NCBI RefSeq assembly: GCF_034344865.1
Contig: NZ_CP133774.1
Span: 186,001 to 250,000 of the forward strand
Direction of reading: 5' to 3'
DNA length: 64,000 nucleotides
Origin: Pseudomonas sp. 10S4
GTDB lineage: Bacteria; Pseudomonadota; Gammaproteobacteria; Pseudomonadales; Pseudomonadaceae
The notes beneath the pieces were generated by a model. It was not told the DNA's origin. It worked only from the letters and a program-made list of their open reading frames with translations, and did not search any database. The position numbers were made by a program, and so were the translations under genes. Below are positions 40,074 through 53,840 of the stretch, piece by piece. The stretch's first letter is position 1. The number at the start of each line of letters is the position of its first letter.

Positions 40074-40916
40074 TCAATCCACCGACGCTTCCTGAACCAC
40101 ACGAATAACCCGCTGTGGCAACGGAATATTAATACCAGCGGCCTTCAAACGATTGCGGGATTGTTCGTTGAACAGGAACATCACATCCCAGTAGTCCGCG
40201 GTCTTGACCCAAACACGCAGCGAAACAGTAATCGAACTGTCGCCGAGGGTCGAAATAACAGCCTGCGGTGCAGGCTCGGTCATGATTCGCTCGTCTTTAG
40301 CCAGTTCCAGCAACACCTCACGGGCCTTCTGCAAGTCCGCTTCGTAGTCCACGCCTACATCGAACACGACTTTACGAGTCGGCTGACGGTTGGTATTGGT
40401 GATAATGCCGTTGGACAGTACACCGTTAGGCACGATGACGGTCTTGTTGTCGCCCGTACGCAGGATCGTATGAAAGATCTGAATGCTGTCGACAGTACCT
40501 GCTGTGCCTTGAGCCTCGATCCAGTCACCAATGCGGAACGGACGGAACAACAGAATCAATACGCCGCCAGCGAAGTTCGCCAGGCTGCCCTGCAAAGCCA
40601 GACCGATGGCCAGGCCGGCCGCACCGATAGCTGCCACGAACGAGGTGGTTTCAACACCGATCATTGAGGCGACGCTAACAATCAGCAGTACTTTGAGAAT
40701 GATGTTGGCCAGGCTGCTGATGAAGCCCTGCAACGCCAGGTCAGCGTTACGCAGTGCCAGCAAACCGCCGAGTTTTTGCGTGAGCTTGTTGATCAGCCAC
40801 CAGCCGATGGCCAGGGTAATCACTGCCAGCAACACGCGGCTGCCGTATTCCATGATCATCGGAATCCAGGCTTGAGACGCCTTGACCAGATTGTCCACTT
40901 CAGTATTCAAGTCCAT
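40074..40916 (-). CDS. mscS: Small-conductance mechanosensitive channel, MscS family
   Basis: A 280-residue inner-membrane channel that opens on osmotic downshock. Helices at about 19-40, 60-80 and 85-125. The pore helix region is AAIGAAGLAIGLALQGSLAN with small-residue packing, followed by FAGGVLILLFRPFRIGDWIE (about 115-134). A cytoplasmic cage domain follows (about 135-265). Length and layout match E. coli MscS (286). The start follows CAGGAGAAAGTAG. Confidence 0.95.
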   Translation of the reverse strand: MDLNTEVDNLVKASQAWIPMIMEYGSRVLLAVITLAIGWWLINKLTQKLGGLLALRNADLALQGFISSLANIILKVLLIVSVASMIGVETTSFVAAIGAAGLAIGLALQGSLANFAGGVLILLFRPFRIGDWIEAQGTAGTVDSIQIFHTILRTGDNKTVIVPNGVLSNGIITNTNRQPTRKVVFDVGVDYEADLQKAREVLLELAKDERIMTEPAPQAVISTLGDSSITVSLRVWVKTADYWDVMFLFNEQSRNRLKAAGINIPLPQRVIRVVQEASVD

Positions 40917-40996
40917 CTACTTTCTCCTGATTTCCGGCCATCCGGCACGCGAAAAATAAGCGGCAGAAAAAACCCGCCGAGTTAAGCACTATCAAG

Positions 40997-41099
40997 GTGG
41001 AAGCGGGCTTGCTCCGGGCGGCGTTCCGACGAACGCGGTGTGTCATTCAACAGTGATGTTGACTGATACGGCCCCTTCGCGAGCAAGCCCGCTCCCACA
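40997..41099. repeat. REP/BIME pair with degenerate left arm
   Basis: GGAAGCGGGCTTGCTCCGGG at the left lacks the usual TCGCGA; the right arm TTCGCGAGCAAGCCCGCTCC is standard. Between mscS and yajQ. Confidence 0.8.
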
Positions 41100-41117
41100 G
41101 GTTCCCACGTTGCGAGG

Positions 41118-42661
<1,544 letters not shown>

Positions 42662-42697
42662 GCAGCGGCTACGCTGGCCACTTGTTCCTTTTCAGCG

Positions 42698-44742
42698 ATG
42701 AACCTGATGCCACTGCGCCAGCGCCTCGAAAACCTTCCCGTCGGCCAGAAACTGCTGGCCGCCCTGCTGGTGCTGTTGATCACCGTCCTGCTGGTCGCCA
42801 ACCTGACCTTTATCAGCGCCGCGTATTACATTTCCCAGGAAAGCATGGCGCCCCAGGCCTTGCAGACCATCGGCAGACTGATCTCCAACCCGAGCCTGGT
42901 GTCCGACGCATTGAAGTCGCCACAAAGCGCCGATCGCCTGCTCAACGAACTCAACAGCTATTCACCGTTGCGTGCCGCGGCGCTCTACGACGGCAACGGC
43001 GAACGCCTGGCCCAGTTGCAGCATGGCGACAAGCTCAAGCTGCCCGAGCGCTACAAGCACATCGAAGCCTGGCAAGCCACGGAGTTTCGCAGCAATCAAA
43101 TCATCACCCTGCCCCGCCCCGGCACCGATCCTGGCCACCTGCTACTGGTAGCCAGCAGCGAACTGCCGATGGCGTTCTACACCGGCACCCTGACCGCGAG
43201 CCTGGGGATTCTGATCTTCAGCGTACTGCTGTGGCTGGTGATCGCCCGGCAGATCAAACGCCTGATTACCCGGCCGATCCATGAACTCGAAGAGCTGTCC
43301 CGGCAGGTCACCCGCGAAGAGAACTACGCCTTGCGCGCCTCCCGGGGCAACCACGATGAAATCGGCAGCCTCGCCGAGGCGTTCAACACCATGCTTTCGC
43401 GCATTGAAGCCCGGGAGCAGCAGCTCAAACGCGCCCGGGACGACTCCCAGGCCGCTTACGATCAGGCCCAGGGCCTCGCGGAAGAAACCCGCCACACCAA
43501 CCGCAAGCTGGAACTGGAAGTCCAGGTCCGGAGCAAGATCGAGAAGAAGCTCACCGGTTTCCAGAACTACCTCAACAGCATCATCGACTCCATGCCGTCG
43601 GCGCTGATCGCCCTCGACGAACAGCTCTACGTCACGCAATGGAATCAGGAGGCCAGCGCCCTGTCCGGTACGCGGCTGGATGAAGCGCTGAACCAGCCGA
43701 TCTTCCTGGCGTTCGAACCGCTCAAGCCGTTTCTGCCGCAACTCAAGCAAACCGTCGAGCAGCACACCGTGGCCAAGATCGAGCGGGTGACCTGGTTCAA
43801 GGACGACGAACCCAAGCACTACGCCCTGACCTTCTACCCGCTGATGGGGGTGCCGGGCGCGGCGTGGTGATCCGGATCGATGACATCACCCAGCGTTTGT
43901 CCCTGGAAGAAATGATGGTGCAGTCGGAAAAAATGCTCTCGGTCGGTGGCCTCGCGGCCGGTATGGCCCACGAAATCAACAACCCGCTGGGCGCGATCCT
44001 GCACAACGTGCAGAACATCCGCCGACGCTTGTCTACCGAACTGCCGAAAAACCTCGAAACCGCCGAGCAACTGGGGATCGAGCTGGACGTGGTCAACCGT
44101 TACCTGCAAGGCCGGGAAGTGCCACAGTTGCTCGACGGCATTCAACAGGCCGGCGCACGGGCCGCGAAGATCGTCACGCACATGCTCAGCTTCAGCCGTC
44201 GCAGCACCCGACAAATGGCCCCGTGCGACCTGCCGGCGCTGATCGATCAAGCGGTGGACATCGCCGGCAATGACTTTGACCTGGCCATCGGCTTCGACTT
44301 CAAGGGCCAGGCAATCATTCGTCAGTTCGACCCGGCGCTGGGCCCGGTGCCCGGCACCGCCAACGAACTGGAACAGGTGCTGCTCAACCTGCTGAAAAAC
44401 GCCGCCCAGGCCATTCATCAACGTGAAGATGACAGCGAACCGGGGCGGATAATCCTGCGCACCAAGCTCAATCCGCCGTGGGCCGAAATCCAGGTCGAGG
44501 ACAACGGCATCGGCATGAGCGAGAACGTGCGCAAACGCACCTTCGAACCATTCTTCACCACCAAGGAAATCGGCCAGGGCACCGGCCTTGGGCTGTCGGT
44601 GTCGTATTTCATCATCACCAACAACCACAAGGGTCAGATGGAAGTGCAGTCGACCCTCGGCCAAGGCACCTGCTTTACCTTGCGCCTGCCATTGGCGGGC
44701 ACCCCGCTCGTCTCTCAAGAACTCAATCAGCTACCGAGGTAA
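42698..44742 (+). CDS. Sensor histidine kinase with HAMP and PAS domains (one frameshift)
   Basis: An inner-membrane two-component kinase of about 680 residues. Membrane helix about 17-39, an extracytoplasmic domain, second helix about 165-188, HAMP (about 188-242, ARQIKRLITRPIHELEELS), coiled coil, a PAS domain (about 285-385) and then the kinase. The H box is GMAHEINNPLGAIL and the ATPase has NELEQVLLNLLKNAAQA, DNGIGM and GTGLGLSVSYFI. The coding frame breaks near 43857, where one C is missing from GGGCGCGG; with it the text reads VPGRGVVIRIDDITQRL, linking PAS to kinase. No response regulator gene lies next to it, so the partner is unknown. Upstream of the adenosyltransferase with a 2-base gap. 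Confidence 0.88.
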
Positions 44743-44744
44743 CC

Positions 44745-45326
44745 ATGGGCTTTCGCTTGTCGAAGATTTACACCCGCACCGGCGACAAAGGCGAAACCGG
44801 CCTGGGCGATGGCCGCCGCGTGCCCAAGGATCATCCGCGGATCGAGGCGATTGGGGAAGTCGATACGCTGAACAGTCAGGTCGGCGTGTTGTTGGCCGGG
44901 TTGGCGGCGGAAAGTGATGCGTATCCGGGTTTGACTGAAGTGATCGAGGTATTGGCGCCGTGTCAGCATCGGTTGTTCGACCTTGGTGGTGAACTGGCGA
45001 TGCCGGTGTATCAGGCGCTGAACGCAGCGGAAATTGAGCGGCTGGAAGCAGCCATTGATGTCTGGAATGAAGAGTTGGGCCCGCTGGAGAATTTCATTCT
45101 GCCGGGCGGTTCAGCGTTGATTGCCCAGGCCCACGTCTGTCGCAGCCTGGCCCGCAGTGCGGAACGGCGCTGTCAGCATTTGAATGCCGTTGAACCGCTG
45201 GCCGGGGTTGGCCTGGCGTATATCAATCGGCTGTCGGATTTGCTGTTTGTGGTGGCAAGGTTGATTGCCAAGCGTCAGGGGATTGCCGAGATTTTGTGGC
45301 AGCCAGCGGCCAAACCTCAGGTTTAG
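44745..45326 (+). CDS. ATP:cob(I)alamin adenosyltransferase, PduO type
   Basis: A 193-residue trimeric enzyme that makes adenosylcobalamin. The N-terminus KIYTRTGDKGETGLGDGRRV (about 6-25) binds ATP; RIEAIGEVDTLNSQVG (about 31-46) and the C-terminal RCQHLNAVEP and YINRLSDLLFVVAR are family signatures. Begins two bases after the kinase stop, with ACCGAGGTAACC as ribosome-binding site, so it may be cotranscribed. A REP follows. Confidence 0.93.
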   Translation: MGFRLSKIYTRTGDKGETGLGDGRRVPKDHPRIEAIGEVDTLNSQVGVLLAGLAAESDAYPGLTEVIEVLAPCQHRLFDLGGELAMPVYQALNAAEIERLEAAIDVWNEELGPLENFILPGGSALIAQAHVCRSLARSAERRCQHLNAVEPLAGVGLAYINRLSDLLFVVARLIAKRQGIAEILWQPAAKPQV

Positions 45327-45347
45327 TCGGCGCCTTTCAGGACGCCT

Positions 45348-45413
45348 TCGCGGGCAAGCCTCGCTCCTACAGGGGTACGCATTCCAATGTAGGAGCGAGG
45401 CTTGCCCGCGAAG
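45348..45413. repeat. REP-like palindrome (TTCGCGGGCAAGCCTCGCTCC type)
   Basis: TTCGCGGGCAAGCCTCGCTC and its inverted copy, 24 bases apart. A third REP subfamily (GCGGGCAAGCC instead of GCGAGCAAGCC), also at 47068 and 52009. Confidence 0.88.
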
Positions 45414-45436
45414 AGGCCAGCGGCATCACCGCAGAA

Positions 45437-46381
45437 TCAAGCCTCAGGCCAGAACGCCCGAATCCCCGCCACACCCTGCGCCCCAGCCTCCCAAGCCTTC
45501 TCGCGTTCCGCCGGGCCAACACCACCCAACAAGAACACCGGTTTGCTGAAGCCTTCGATCAGGGCCTTCGCCTGTTCCCAGCCCAACGGCTGAGCATCCG
45601 GGTGCGTCTGGGTCGGCTGCACCGGCGACAGAGTCACGAAGTCGACGCCCATCTGCTCGGCCAACGCCAGTTCTTCCGCGTTATGGCAGGATGCCGCCAA
45701 CCAGCGCGACGCCGGCAGCGGTCGGCCCTTCTCTGCATACTTGCGCAACTGCGCAGCGGTGATGTGCCAACCGGCGGACGGGAAGTCCCCCAGCCACTCG
45801 AACGGCCCCTTGATCATCAACTGCGCCTTGCCGGCACATAGCCCCGCCGCATCCACCGCCAGATCGCGGTATTTAGGGTCGTAGCCGTTCGGTGCCCGCA
45901 ACACAATCAACTTGATGCCACCGGCAATGGCTTTCTGGATACCGCGCAGCAAGGCCGGGGTTTCCAGATCTTCCGGGGTAATCAGGTACTCCGCCGGCAG
46001 CCGTGCGGCCGCAACGATCGGCTGGTTGGCCGCCGGGAACTCGTAATTCAGCAGATCACGGGGCGCAACCCACTCCAACGGCTGGCCTTCAGCACCGTGA
46101 GGCTCGCCGGTAAATGCCGAGACTTCCCAGACGTCCAGCAACACCTGCTTGTCCGGGTAATCGTGTTGAACCTTGATCAGCGGTCGCGCTGCACCGACGA
46201 CAATCCCCAACTCTTCCTGAAGTTCGCGTGCCAAAGCGGTTTCGACCGACTCGTCGGCCTCGACCTTGCCACCGGGAAACTCCCACAAACCGCCCTGATG
46301 CTGGGTATCGGCACGGCGGGCGATGAGGATCTTGCCAGCGCTGTCACGGATAACAGCGGCGGCGACGTGTACTCGTTTCAC
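45437..46381 (-). CDS. Nudix hydrolase fused to thiamine-phosphate-synthase-like domain
   Basis: A 314-residue fusion. The N-terminal Nudix domain (about 1-130) resembles MutT: VHVAAAVIRDSAGKILIARR, then GGKVEADESVETALARELQ followed by EELGI, a complete Nudix box. The C-terminal half (about 135-314) has the TMP synthase barrel, with GWHITAAQLRKYAE, AASCHNAEELALAEQMGVDF and FLLGGVGPAEREKAWEAGAQG. Known in pseudomonads and other gammaproteobacteria. It may clean oxidised nucleotides and act on a thiamine-like compound; the combined role is unproved. GTG 46381 is chosen because GGAGGTAACGCA precedes it, and it overlaps the GST stop by two bases. Confidence 0.88.
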   Translation of the reverse strand: MKRVHVAAAVIRDSAGKILIARRADTQHQGGLWEFPGGKVEADESVETALARELQEELGIVVGAARPLIKVQHDYPDKQVLLDVWEVSAFTGEPHGAEGQPLEWVAPRDLLNYEFPAANQPIVAAARLPAEYLITPEDLETPALLRGIQKAIAGGIKLIVLRAPNGYDPKYRDLAVDAAGLCAGKAQLMIKGPFEWLGDFPSAGWHITAAQLRKYAEKGRPLPASRWLAASCHNAEELALAEQMGVDFVTLSPVQPTQTHPDAQPLGWEQAKALIEGFSKPVFLLGGVGPAEREKAWEAGAQGVAGIRAFWPEA

Positions 46382-47010
46382 TGCGTTACCTCCTCCAGAG
46401 CGTCCTTCTGCCAAGCCTTGAAGGCTGGCCATTGGTAAATGGTTTCGACATAGGCTTCATCCACAGCAGGCAGCTTCACCTGATAAGTGCGCAGACGCAC
46501 GGCAATCGGTGCGAAGAATGCATCGGCCAGGGTTGCACCGCCGAACAGGAACGGACCGGTTTCGGTGGCAACCGCGCGGCATTCAGCCCACAACGCCAGC
46601 ATCCGCTCGATGTCTGCCTGAGCATCCGCCGGGGTCGAGGCCAGCGCTTCGTCACGGCTCAGGTCAAACGACATGTTGCTGCGCAAGCCAAAGAAACCGC
46701 TGTGCATCTGCGCGCAAGCCGAACGTGCCTGGGCACGGGCGGCGGTGTCTTTGGGCCAGAGACCGGCATCGGGAAACTGTTCAGCCAGGTATTCGGCAAT
46801 CGCCAGCGAATCGGCGATAACGCCGTGTTCGGTTTTCAGCAGCGGGACTTTGCCGGTCGGCGAATGCTTGAGCAGGCGTTCACGGGTGTCCGGCTGGCCG
46901 AGCTTGATCAGTTCTTCGGTGTAGGGAGCACCGGCCAGATCGAGGGCCAGTGCACCGCGCAGGGACCAGGAGGAAAGCAGTTTGTCGCCGATGATCAGGT
47001 GCAGGCTCAT
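46378..47010 (-). CDS. Glutathione S-transferase family protein
   Basis: A 210-residue protein with an N-terminal thioredoxin-fold domain (about 1-80) and a helical C-terminal domain (about 88-205). SSWSLRGALAL (about 13-23) carries the active Ser position, and KVPLLKTEHGVIADSLAIAE (about 54-73) the cis-Pro and glutathione-binding Asp-Ser. Substrate unknown. It is translationally coupled to the Nudix-TMP synthase gene. Confidence 0.88.
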   Translation of the reverse strand: MSLHLIIGDKLLSSWSLRGALALDLAGAPYTEELIKLGQPDTRERLLKHSPTGKVPLLKTEHGVIADSLAIAEYLAEQFPDAGLWPKDTAARAQARSACAQMHSGFFGLRSNMSFDLSRDEALASTPADAQADIERMLALWAECRAVATETGPFLFGGATLADAFFAPIAVRLRTYQVKLPAVDEAYVETIYQWPAFKAWQKDALEEVTQ

Positions 47011-47067
47011 GTTCGGGACCTTTTGATGGGGAATTCAGGCCAGAATCTCTAGCGTCTGGTAGTCCGT

Positions 47068-47143
47068 CTTCGCGGGCAAGCCTCGCTCCTACAGGGTATT
47101 GCGGTGTACACAAATCCAATGTGGGAGCGAGCCTGCTCGCGAA
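47068..47143. repeat. Composite REP element
   Basis: TTCGCGGGCAAGCCTCGCTC faces TGTGGGAGCGAGCCTGCTCG; the two arms come from different subfamilies. Between argJ and the GST gene. Confidence 0.8.
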
Positions 47144-47158
47144 TGGAGCGACTCGGTC

Positions 47159-48375
47159 TTACGTACGGTACTCGGCGTTGATCTTCACGTATTCGTGGGA
47201 CAGGTCGGTGGTCCAGATGGTTTCGCTGCAATCGCCGCGGCCCAGTTCGATACGGATAGTGATTTCTTCCTGCTGCATCACCGCCGAGCCCTGGGCTTCG
47301 GTGTAGGTCGATGCGCGAGCGCCACGGCTGGCGATGCACACATCACCCAGGAACACGTCGATCTTGCTCACGTCCAGGTTCGGCACGCCGGCACGGCCGA
47401 CGGCGGCCAGGATACGGCCCCAGTTCGGATCGGAGGCGAACAGCGCGGTCTTGATCAGCGGCGAGTGGGCCACGGTGTAACCGACGTCCAGGCATTCCTG
47501 GTGATTGCCACCGCCGTTGACTTCAACGGTCACGAACTTGGTGGCACCTTCGCCGTCACGCACGATGGCCTGGGCCACATCCATGCAGACTTCGAACACG
47601 GCTTGCTTGAGCTTGGCGAACAGTTCACCGCTGGCGCTGGTGATTTCCGGCAACGCGGCCTGACCGGTGGCGATCAGCATGCAGCAGTCGTTGGTCGAGG
47701 TGTCGCCGTCGATGGTGATGCGGTTGAACGACTTGTTGGCGCCGTCCAGCAACAGGTTTTGCAGCACCTCGCGGGAGACTTTGGCGTCGGTCGCGATGTA
47801 GCCGAGCATGGTCGCCATGTTCGGACGAATCATGCCCGCGCCTTTGCTGATACCGGTGACGGTAATGGTCACGCCGTCATGCTGGAACTGGCGGCTGGCA
47901 CCTTTGGCAAGGTGTCGGTGGTCATGATGCCGGTGGCGGCAGCTTCCCAGTTGTTTACCGACAGGTCGTCGAGGGCGGCTTGCAACGCGCCCTCGATTTT
48001 CTCGACCGGCAGCGGCTCGCCGATTACACCGGTGGAGTACGGCAGCACCAGGCTGGCATCGACGCCAGTCAGTTCAGCCAGTTTGGCGCAGGTGCGCTCG
48101 GCAGCCGCCAGGCCAGGTTCGCCAGTGCCGGCGTTGGCATTGCCAGTGTTGGTCAGCAGGTAACGCACCGGCCCTTGCACACGTTGCTTGGCCAGAATCA
48201 CGGGAGCTGCGCAGAAAGCGTTCAGGGTGAACACGCCCGCGACCGTGGAACCTTCGGCACAGCGCATGACCACGACATCCTTGCGCCCTGGGCGCTTGAT
48301 GCCGGCCGAGGCGATACCGAGTTCAAAACCGGCAACCGGGTGCAACGTTGGCAAAGGACCAAGACCAACAGCCAT
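47159..48375 (-). CDS. argJ: Glutamate N-acetyltransferase / amino-acid acetyltransferase ArgJ (one frameshift)
   Basis: Recycles the acetyl group from N-acetylornithine to glutamate in arginine synthesis. The precursor cleaves itself at a Thr. The first part (48375 to about 47905) begins [20 protein letters not shown]; the second, in another frame, holds [20 protein letters not shown], where the ATML Thr becomes the nucleophile. One base is missing in 47902-47908, within CCTTTGG on the plus strand. Restored, the link reads [20 protein letters not shown] and the protein has about 405 residues, the usual size. A GGAGCGCATTC precedes the start. First gene downstream of secA. Confidence 0.9.
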
Positions 48376-48437
48376 GAATGCGCTCCTTTAAAAATGATGT
48401 CAGCACCGTCATCAGGAAGACGGTGGGTTTAAATGGC

Positions 48438-48470
48438 AAAACGCCGCGACGGCTGATGCCGGTCGCGGCG
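48438..48470 (-). terminator. Terminator of secA
   Basis: On the minus strand GCCGCGACCGGCATCAGCCG then TCGCGGCG and TTTTG, about 28 bases past the secA stop. Confidence 0.75.
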
Positions 48471-48497
48471 CGGGTATTTCAGCGTTTGAAACGGGTT

Positions 48498-51234
<2,737 letters not shown>

Positions 51235-51541
51235 ATCGGCAGGATCTTCCACACTAAAGGGATGGAGGGCGGCCCCGTGAGTCGCCCGTGCAGCCCTCAT
51301 GGCCGCATGCGAACGAGCATTCTACCCGGAAACGATGGTGAGGAAAGTGGCGTTATTCCACGATGCATGCACTGCGCTGTTACGGGGCTCACTTAAAATA
51401 AGGGCTTTTTACTGAACTTCAACCCATTCACGGCAGAAGTTACTTGTTGATTTAATGGGTAAAGCGCTCGCAAAGCAATGGGTCAGGCTCATCGAGTGCT
51501 TTCTGCTACCATGGCCGCTCTGTTACTTCAGGTGTCTGATC
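51235..51541. other. Divergent intergenic region, secA to dciA
   Basis: About 307 bases with no supported gene. It should carry the two divergent promoters. I see no repeat and no secM-like leader. Confidence 0.4.
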
Positions 51542-51997
51542 ATGGCATTTCGCCCTCTTACGGCCAGAGCACCCGCCGTTCTGCTTCGCGAAGCCAAACC
51601 GCTGAAAGCCATCTTCGGCCACGCTCAACGCCTGGGTCATTTACAACGTCTGCTGGAAAGCCAGTTGCAGCCCGCCGCCCGCGAGCACTGCCATGTAGCC
51701 TCGTGGCGCGAAGGCAGTTTGTTGTTGATCGTCACCGACGGTCACTGGGCAACCCGCCTGCGTTACCAACAAAAGCGTCTGCAGCGCCAATTACAGTTGT
51801 TTGATGAGTTTGCCAGCCTGACCCGGATTCTGTTCAAGGTGCAGCCGCCGACCGTTCAGCAGGGCGCGGCGGGGCATACCATCAGTTTGTCGATGGATGC
51901 GGGCGCGACGATTCAGGCGACGGCCGACGGCATCACAGATCCGAACCTGCGGGCGGCGCTGGAGCGCCTTGCGGCTCACGCCAAACCCAAGGACTGA
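51542..51997 (+). CDS. dciA: DciA family helicase-loader protein (DUF721)
   Basis: A 151-residue protein. The DUF721 domain is at about 15-105, with REAKPLKAIFGHAQRLGHLQ and the core WREGSLLLIVTDGHWATRLRYQ. DciA is the ancestral loader of the replicative helicase DnaB in bacteria without DnaC. The start at 51542 is chosen by family conservation; an upstream in-frame ATG at 51455 has no support. It is divergent from secA, the usual pseudomonad arrangement. Confidence 0.88.
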   Translation: MAFRPLTARAPAVLLREAKPLKAIFGHAQRLGHLQRLLESQLQPAAREHCHVASWREGSLLLIVTDGHWATRLRYQQKRLQRQLQLFDEFASLTRILFKVQPPTVQQGAAGHTISLSMDAGATIQATADGITDPNLRAALERLAAHAKPKD

Positions 51998-52008
51998 CAC
52001 AACCCCTG

Positions 52009-52146
52009 CAGGAGCGAGGCTTGCCCGCGAAGCTTTTGGCGGTCTTGAAGGGCTCTTCGCGGGCAAGCCTCGCTCCTACACGCGGTCTAACATTCAACAT
52101 CATTGTTGAATGACGCACCGCATTCGCGAGCAAGCCCGCTCCCACA
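52009..52146. repeat. Composite REP cluster (three arms plus one)
   Basis: GGAGCGAGGCTTGCCCGCGA with its inverse TTCGCGGGCAAGCCTCGCTC, then a standard TTCGCGAGCAAGCCCGCTCC arm. Two REP subfamilies are joined, between the convergent dciA and HerA-like genes. Confidence 0.85.
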
Positions 52147-52165
52147 TTTTGACCGTGCCCGCTTG

Positions 52166-53665
52166 CTATCGGCGTTTGCTGCCGCCAAGCAACGAGCCCA
52201 TCAACCCGCGCACCAACTGTCGGCCCAACTGATTAGCCGCCTGTCGCATCGCCGATTTAAGCGCCTGCCCCGCCGCCGTACCGAGGAATTCCCCGGCTTT
52301 GTCGGTGAAACTCGGCTCTTCTGGCGCAGGCTTACCCGCCGCCACCTCGGCTTCAGGCGCCAGACTCTTACGTGCCATCAGCACTTCATACGCCGACTCA
52401 CGATCAATTGGTTTGTCATAACGCCCCTTGAACGGCGACCCGGCGATCAGCATCGTGCGTTCGGTTTCGGTCAACGGCCCGATCCGCGATTGCGGCGGTG
52501 CGACCAGCACCCGCTGGACCATCTCCGGCGTGCCCTTGTCCTGCAAGGTCCCGACCAGCGCTTCGCCAATCCCCAGCTCGGTCAACACCGACAAGGCATC
52601 AAACGCCGGGTTTGGCCGGAAGCCTTCAGCCACGGCGCGCAAGGATTTCTGCTCCTTGGTGGTGAACGCCCGCAAGCCATGCTGAACACGCAGGCCGAGC
52701 TGGGCCAGCACGTCGTCCGGCAAGTCCCCCGGTGATTGGGTGACGAAATACACGCCGACGCCTTTGGAACGAATCAACCGCACCACTTGCTCCAGCCGAT
52801 CCTGCAACGCCTTGGGCGTGCCGGCGAACAACAAGTGCGCCTCGTCGAAAAACAACGCCAGCAGTGGTTTGTCCGCATCGCCGCGCTCCGGCAGTTGCTC
52901 GAACAGTTCAGCCAACAACCACAGCAGGAACGTCGCATAAACCTTCGGCGCTTCATGCACCAGACGGCTGGCATCGAGCAGGTGAATACGCGCGCGACCA
53001 TCGGCGGCCGGTTGCAGAATGTCTTCGAGTTGCAGCGCCGGCTCGCCAAACAGCGCTTCGGCACCCTGCTGTTCCAGGGTTGCCAACCGCCGCAGCAGGG
53101 CCTGACTGGAACCAGTGGTCATTAATGCCGCATCGTCGCCCAACAATTGCGGGTTGTCCCGCAGGTGATTGAGCAGCGCTTTCAAGTCCTTGAGATCCAG
53201 CAGTAACAGGCCTTCGCGGTCCGCGACCTTGAACGCGGCGTACAGCGCCGACTGCTGGCTGTCGGTCAGTTCCAGCAGGGCGCCGATCAGCAACGGTCCC
53301 ATTTCACTCAGGGTGGTGCGCAATGGATGACCGCTCTCACCGTGAATGTCCCACAACGTCACCGGATAGGCCTGCGGCGTGTAATTGAGCCAAGGCATCC
53401 CGGCGATCCGCTCGGCGACCTTGCCTTGCGGATTGCCGGCGGCACCGAGGCCGCACAGGTCACCTTTGATATCGGCCGCGAACACCGCCACACCTGCATC
53501 GCTAAACGCTTCGGCCAGACGCTGCAAGGTGACGGTTTTGCCGGCGCCGGTGGCGCCCGCGACCAGACCGTGACGGTTCGCCAGGCGCATGGCCTGGGTG
53601 ATCGGCTGCCCCGCAAGGTCGGCGCCGATAACGAGTTGCGATGAGTCCGGCATTTTGTCACCCAT
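52166..53665 (-). CDS. HerA-like ATPase, DUF853 (YjgR family)
   Basis: A 499-residue cytoplasmic P-loop ATPase of the HerA/FtsK group. Walker A is GATGAGKTVTLQRL (about 36-49) and Walker B LLALFFDEAHLLF near residue 268, followed by an arginine-rich QDRLEQVVRLIRSKGVGVYF. The C-terminal helices contain ALKSAMRQAANQLGRQLVRG. Unlike true HerA it has no NurA partner near by. Function unknown. ATG 53665 is chosen; a GTG seven codons upstream is possible but its ribosome-binding site is poor. Divergent from the PctA-type receptor. Confidence 0.85.
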   Translation of the reverse strand: MGDKMPDSSQLVIGADLAGQPITQAMRLANRHGLVAGATGAGKTVTLQRLAEAFSDAGVAVFAADIKGDLCGLGAAGNPQGKVAERIAGMPWLNYTPQAYPVTLWDIHGESGHPLRTTLSEMGPLLIGALLELTDSQQSALYAAFKVADREGLLLLDLKDLKALLNHLRDNPQLLGDDAALMTTGSSQALLRRLATLEQQGAEALFGEPALQLEDILQPAADGRARIHLLDASRLVHEAPKVYATFLLWLLAELFEQLPERGDADKPLLALFFDEAHLLFAGTPKALQDRLEQVVRLIRSKGVGVYFVTQSPGDLPDDVLAQLGLRVQHGLRAFTTKEQKSLRAVAEGFRPNPAFDALSVLTELGIGEALVGTLQDKGTPEMVQRVLVAPPQSRIGPLTETERTMLIAGSPFKGRYDKPIDRESAYEVLMARKSLAPEAEVAAGKPAPEEPSFTDKAGEFLGTAAGQALKSAMRQAANQLGRQLVRGLMGSLLGGSKRR

Positions 53666-53840
53666 GGTTAATCTTTGATCCTTCACGGCCGATAAAAAGA
53701 GGCGAGAGACCAGACTGAAAAGAGCGTCGGTAATTCCCTAAGGAGAGACGGAATATCAGCTTACTTTCACCACTGCCCGTTTGGCGCGTCTTTATAAAAG
53801 CACGCCCTGGACATTTAGACCTTAGCGGACACCCCAAGCC

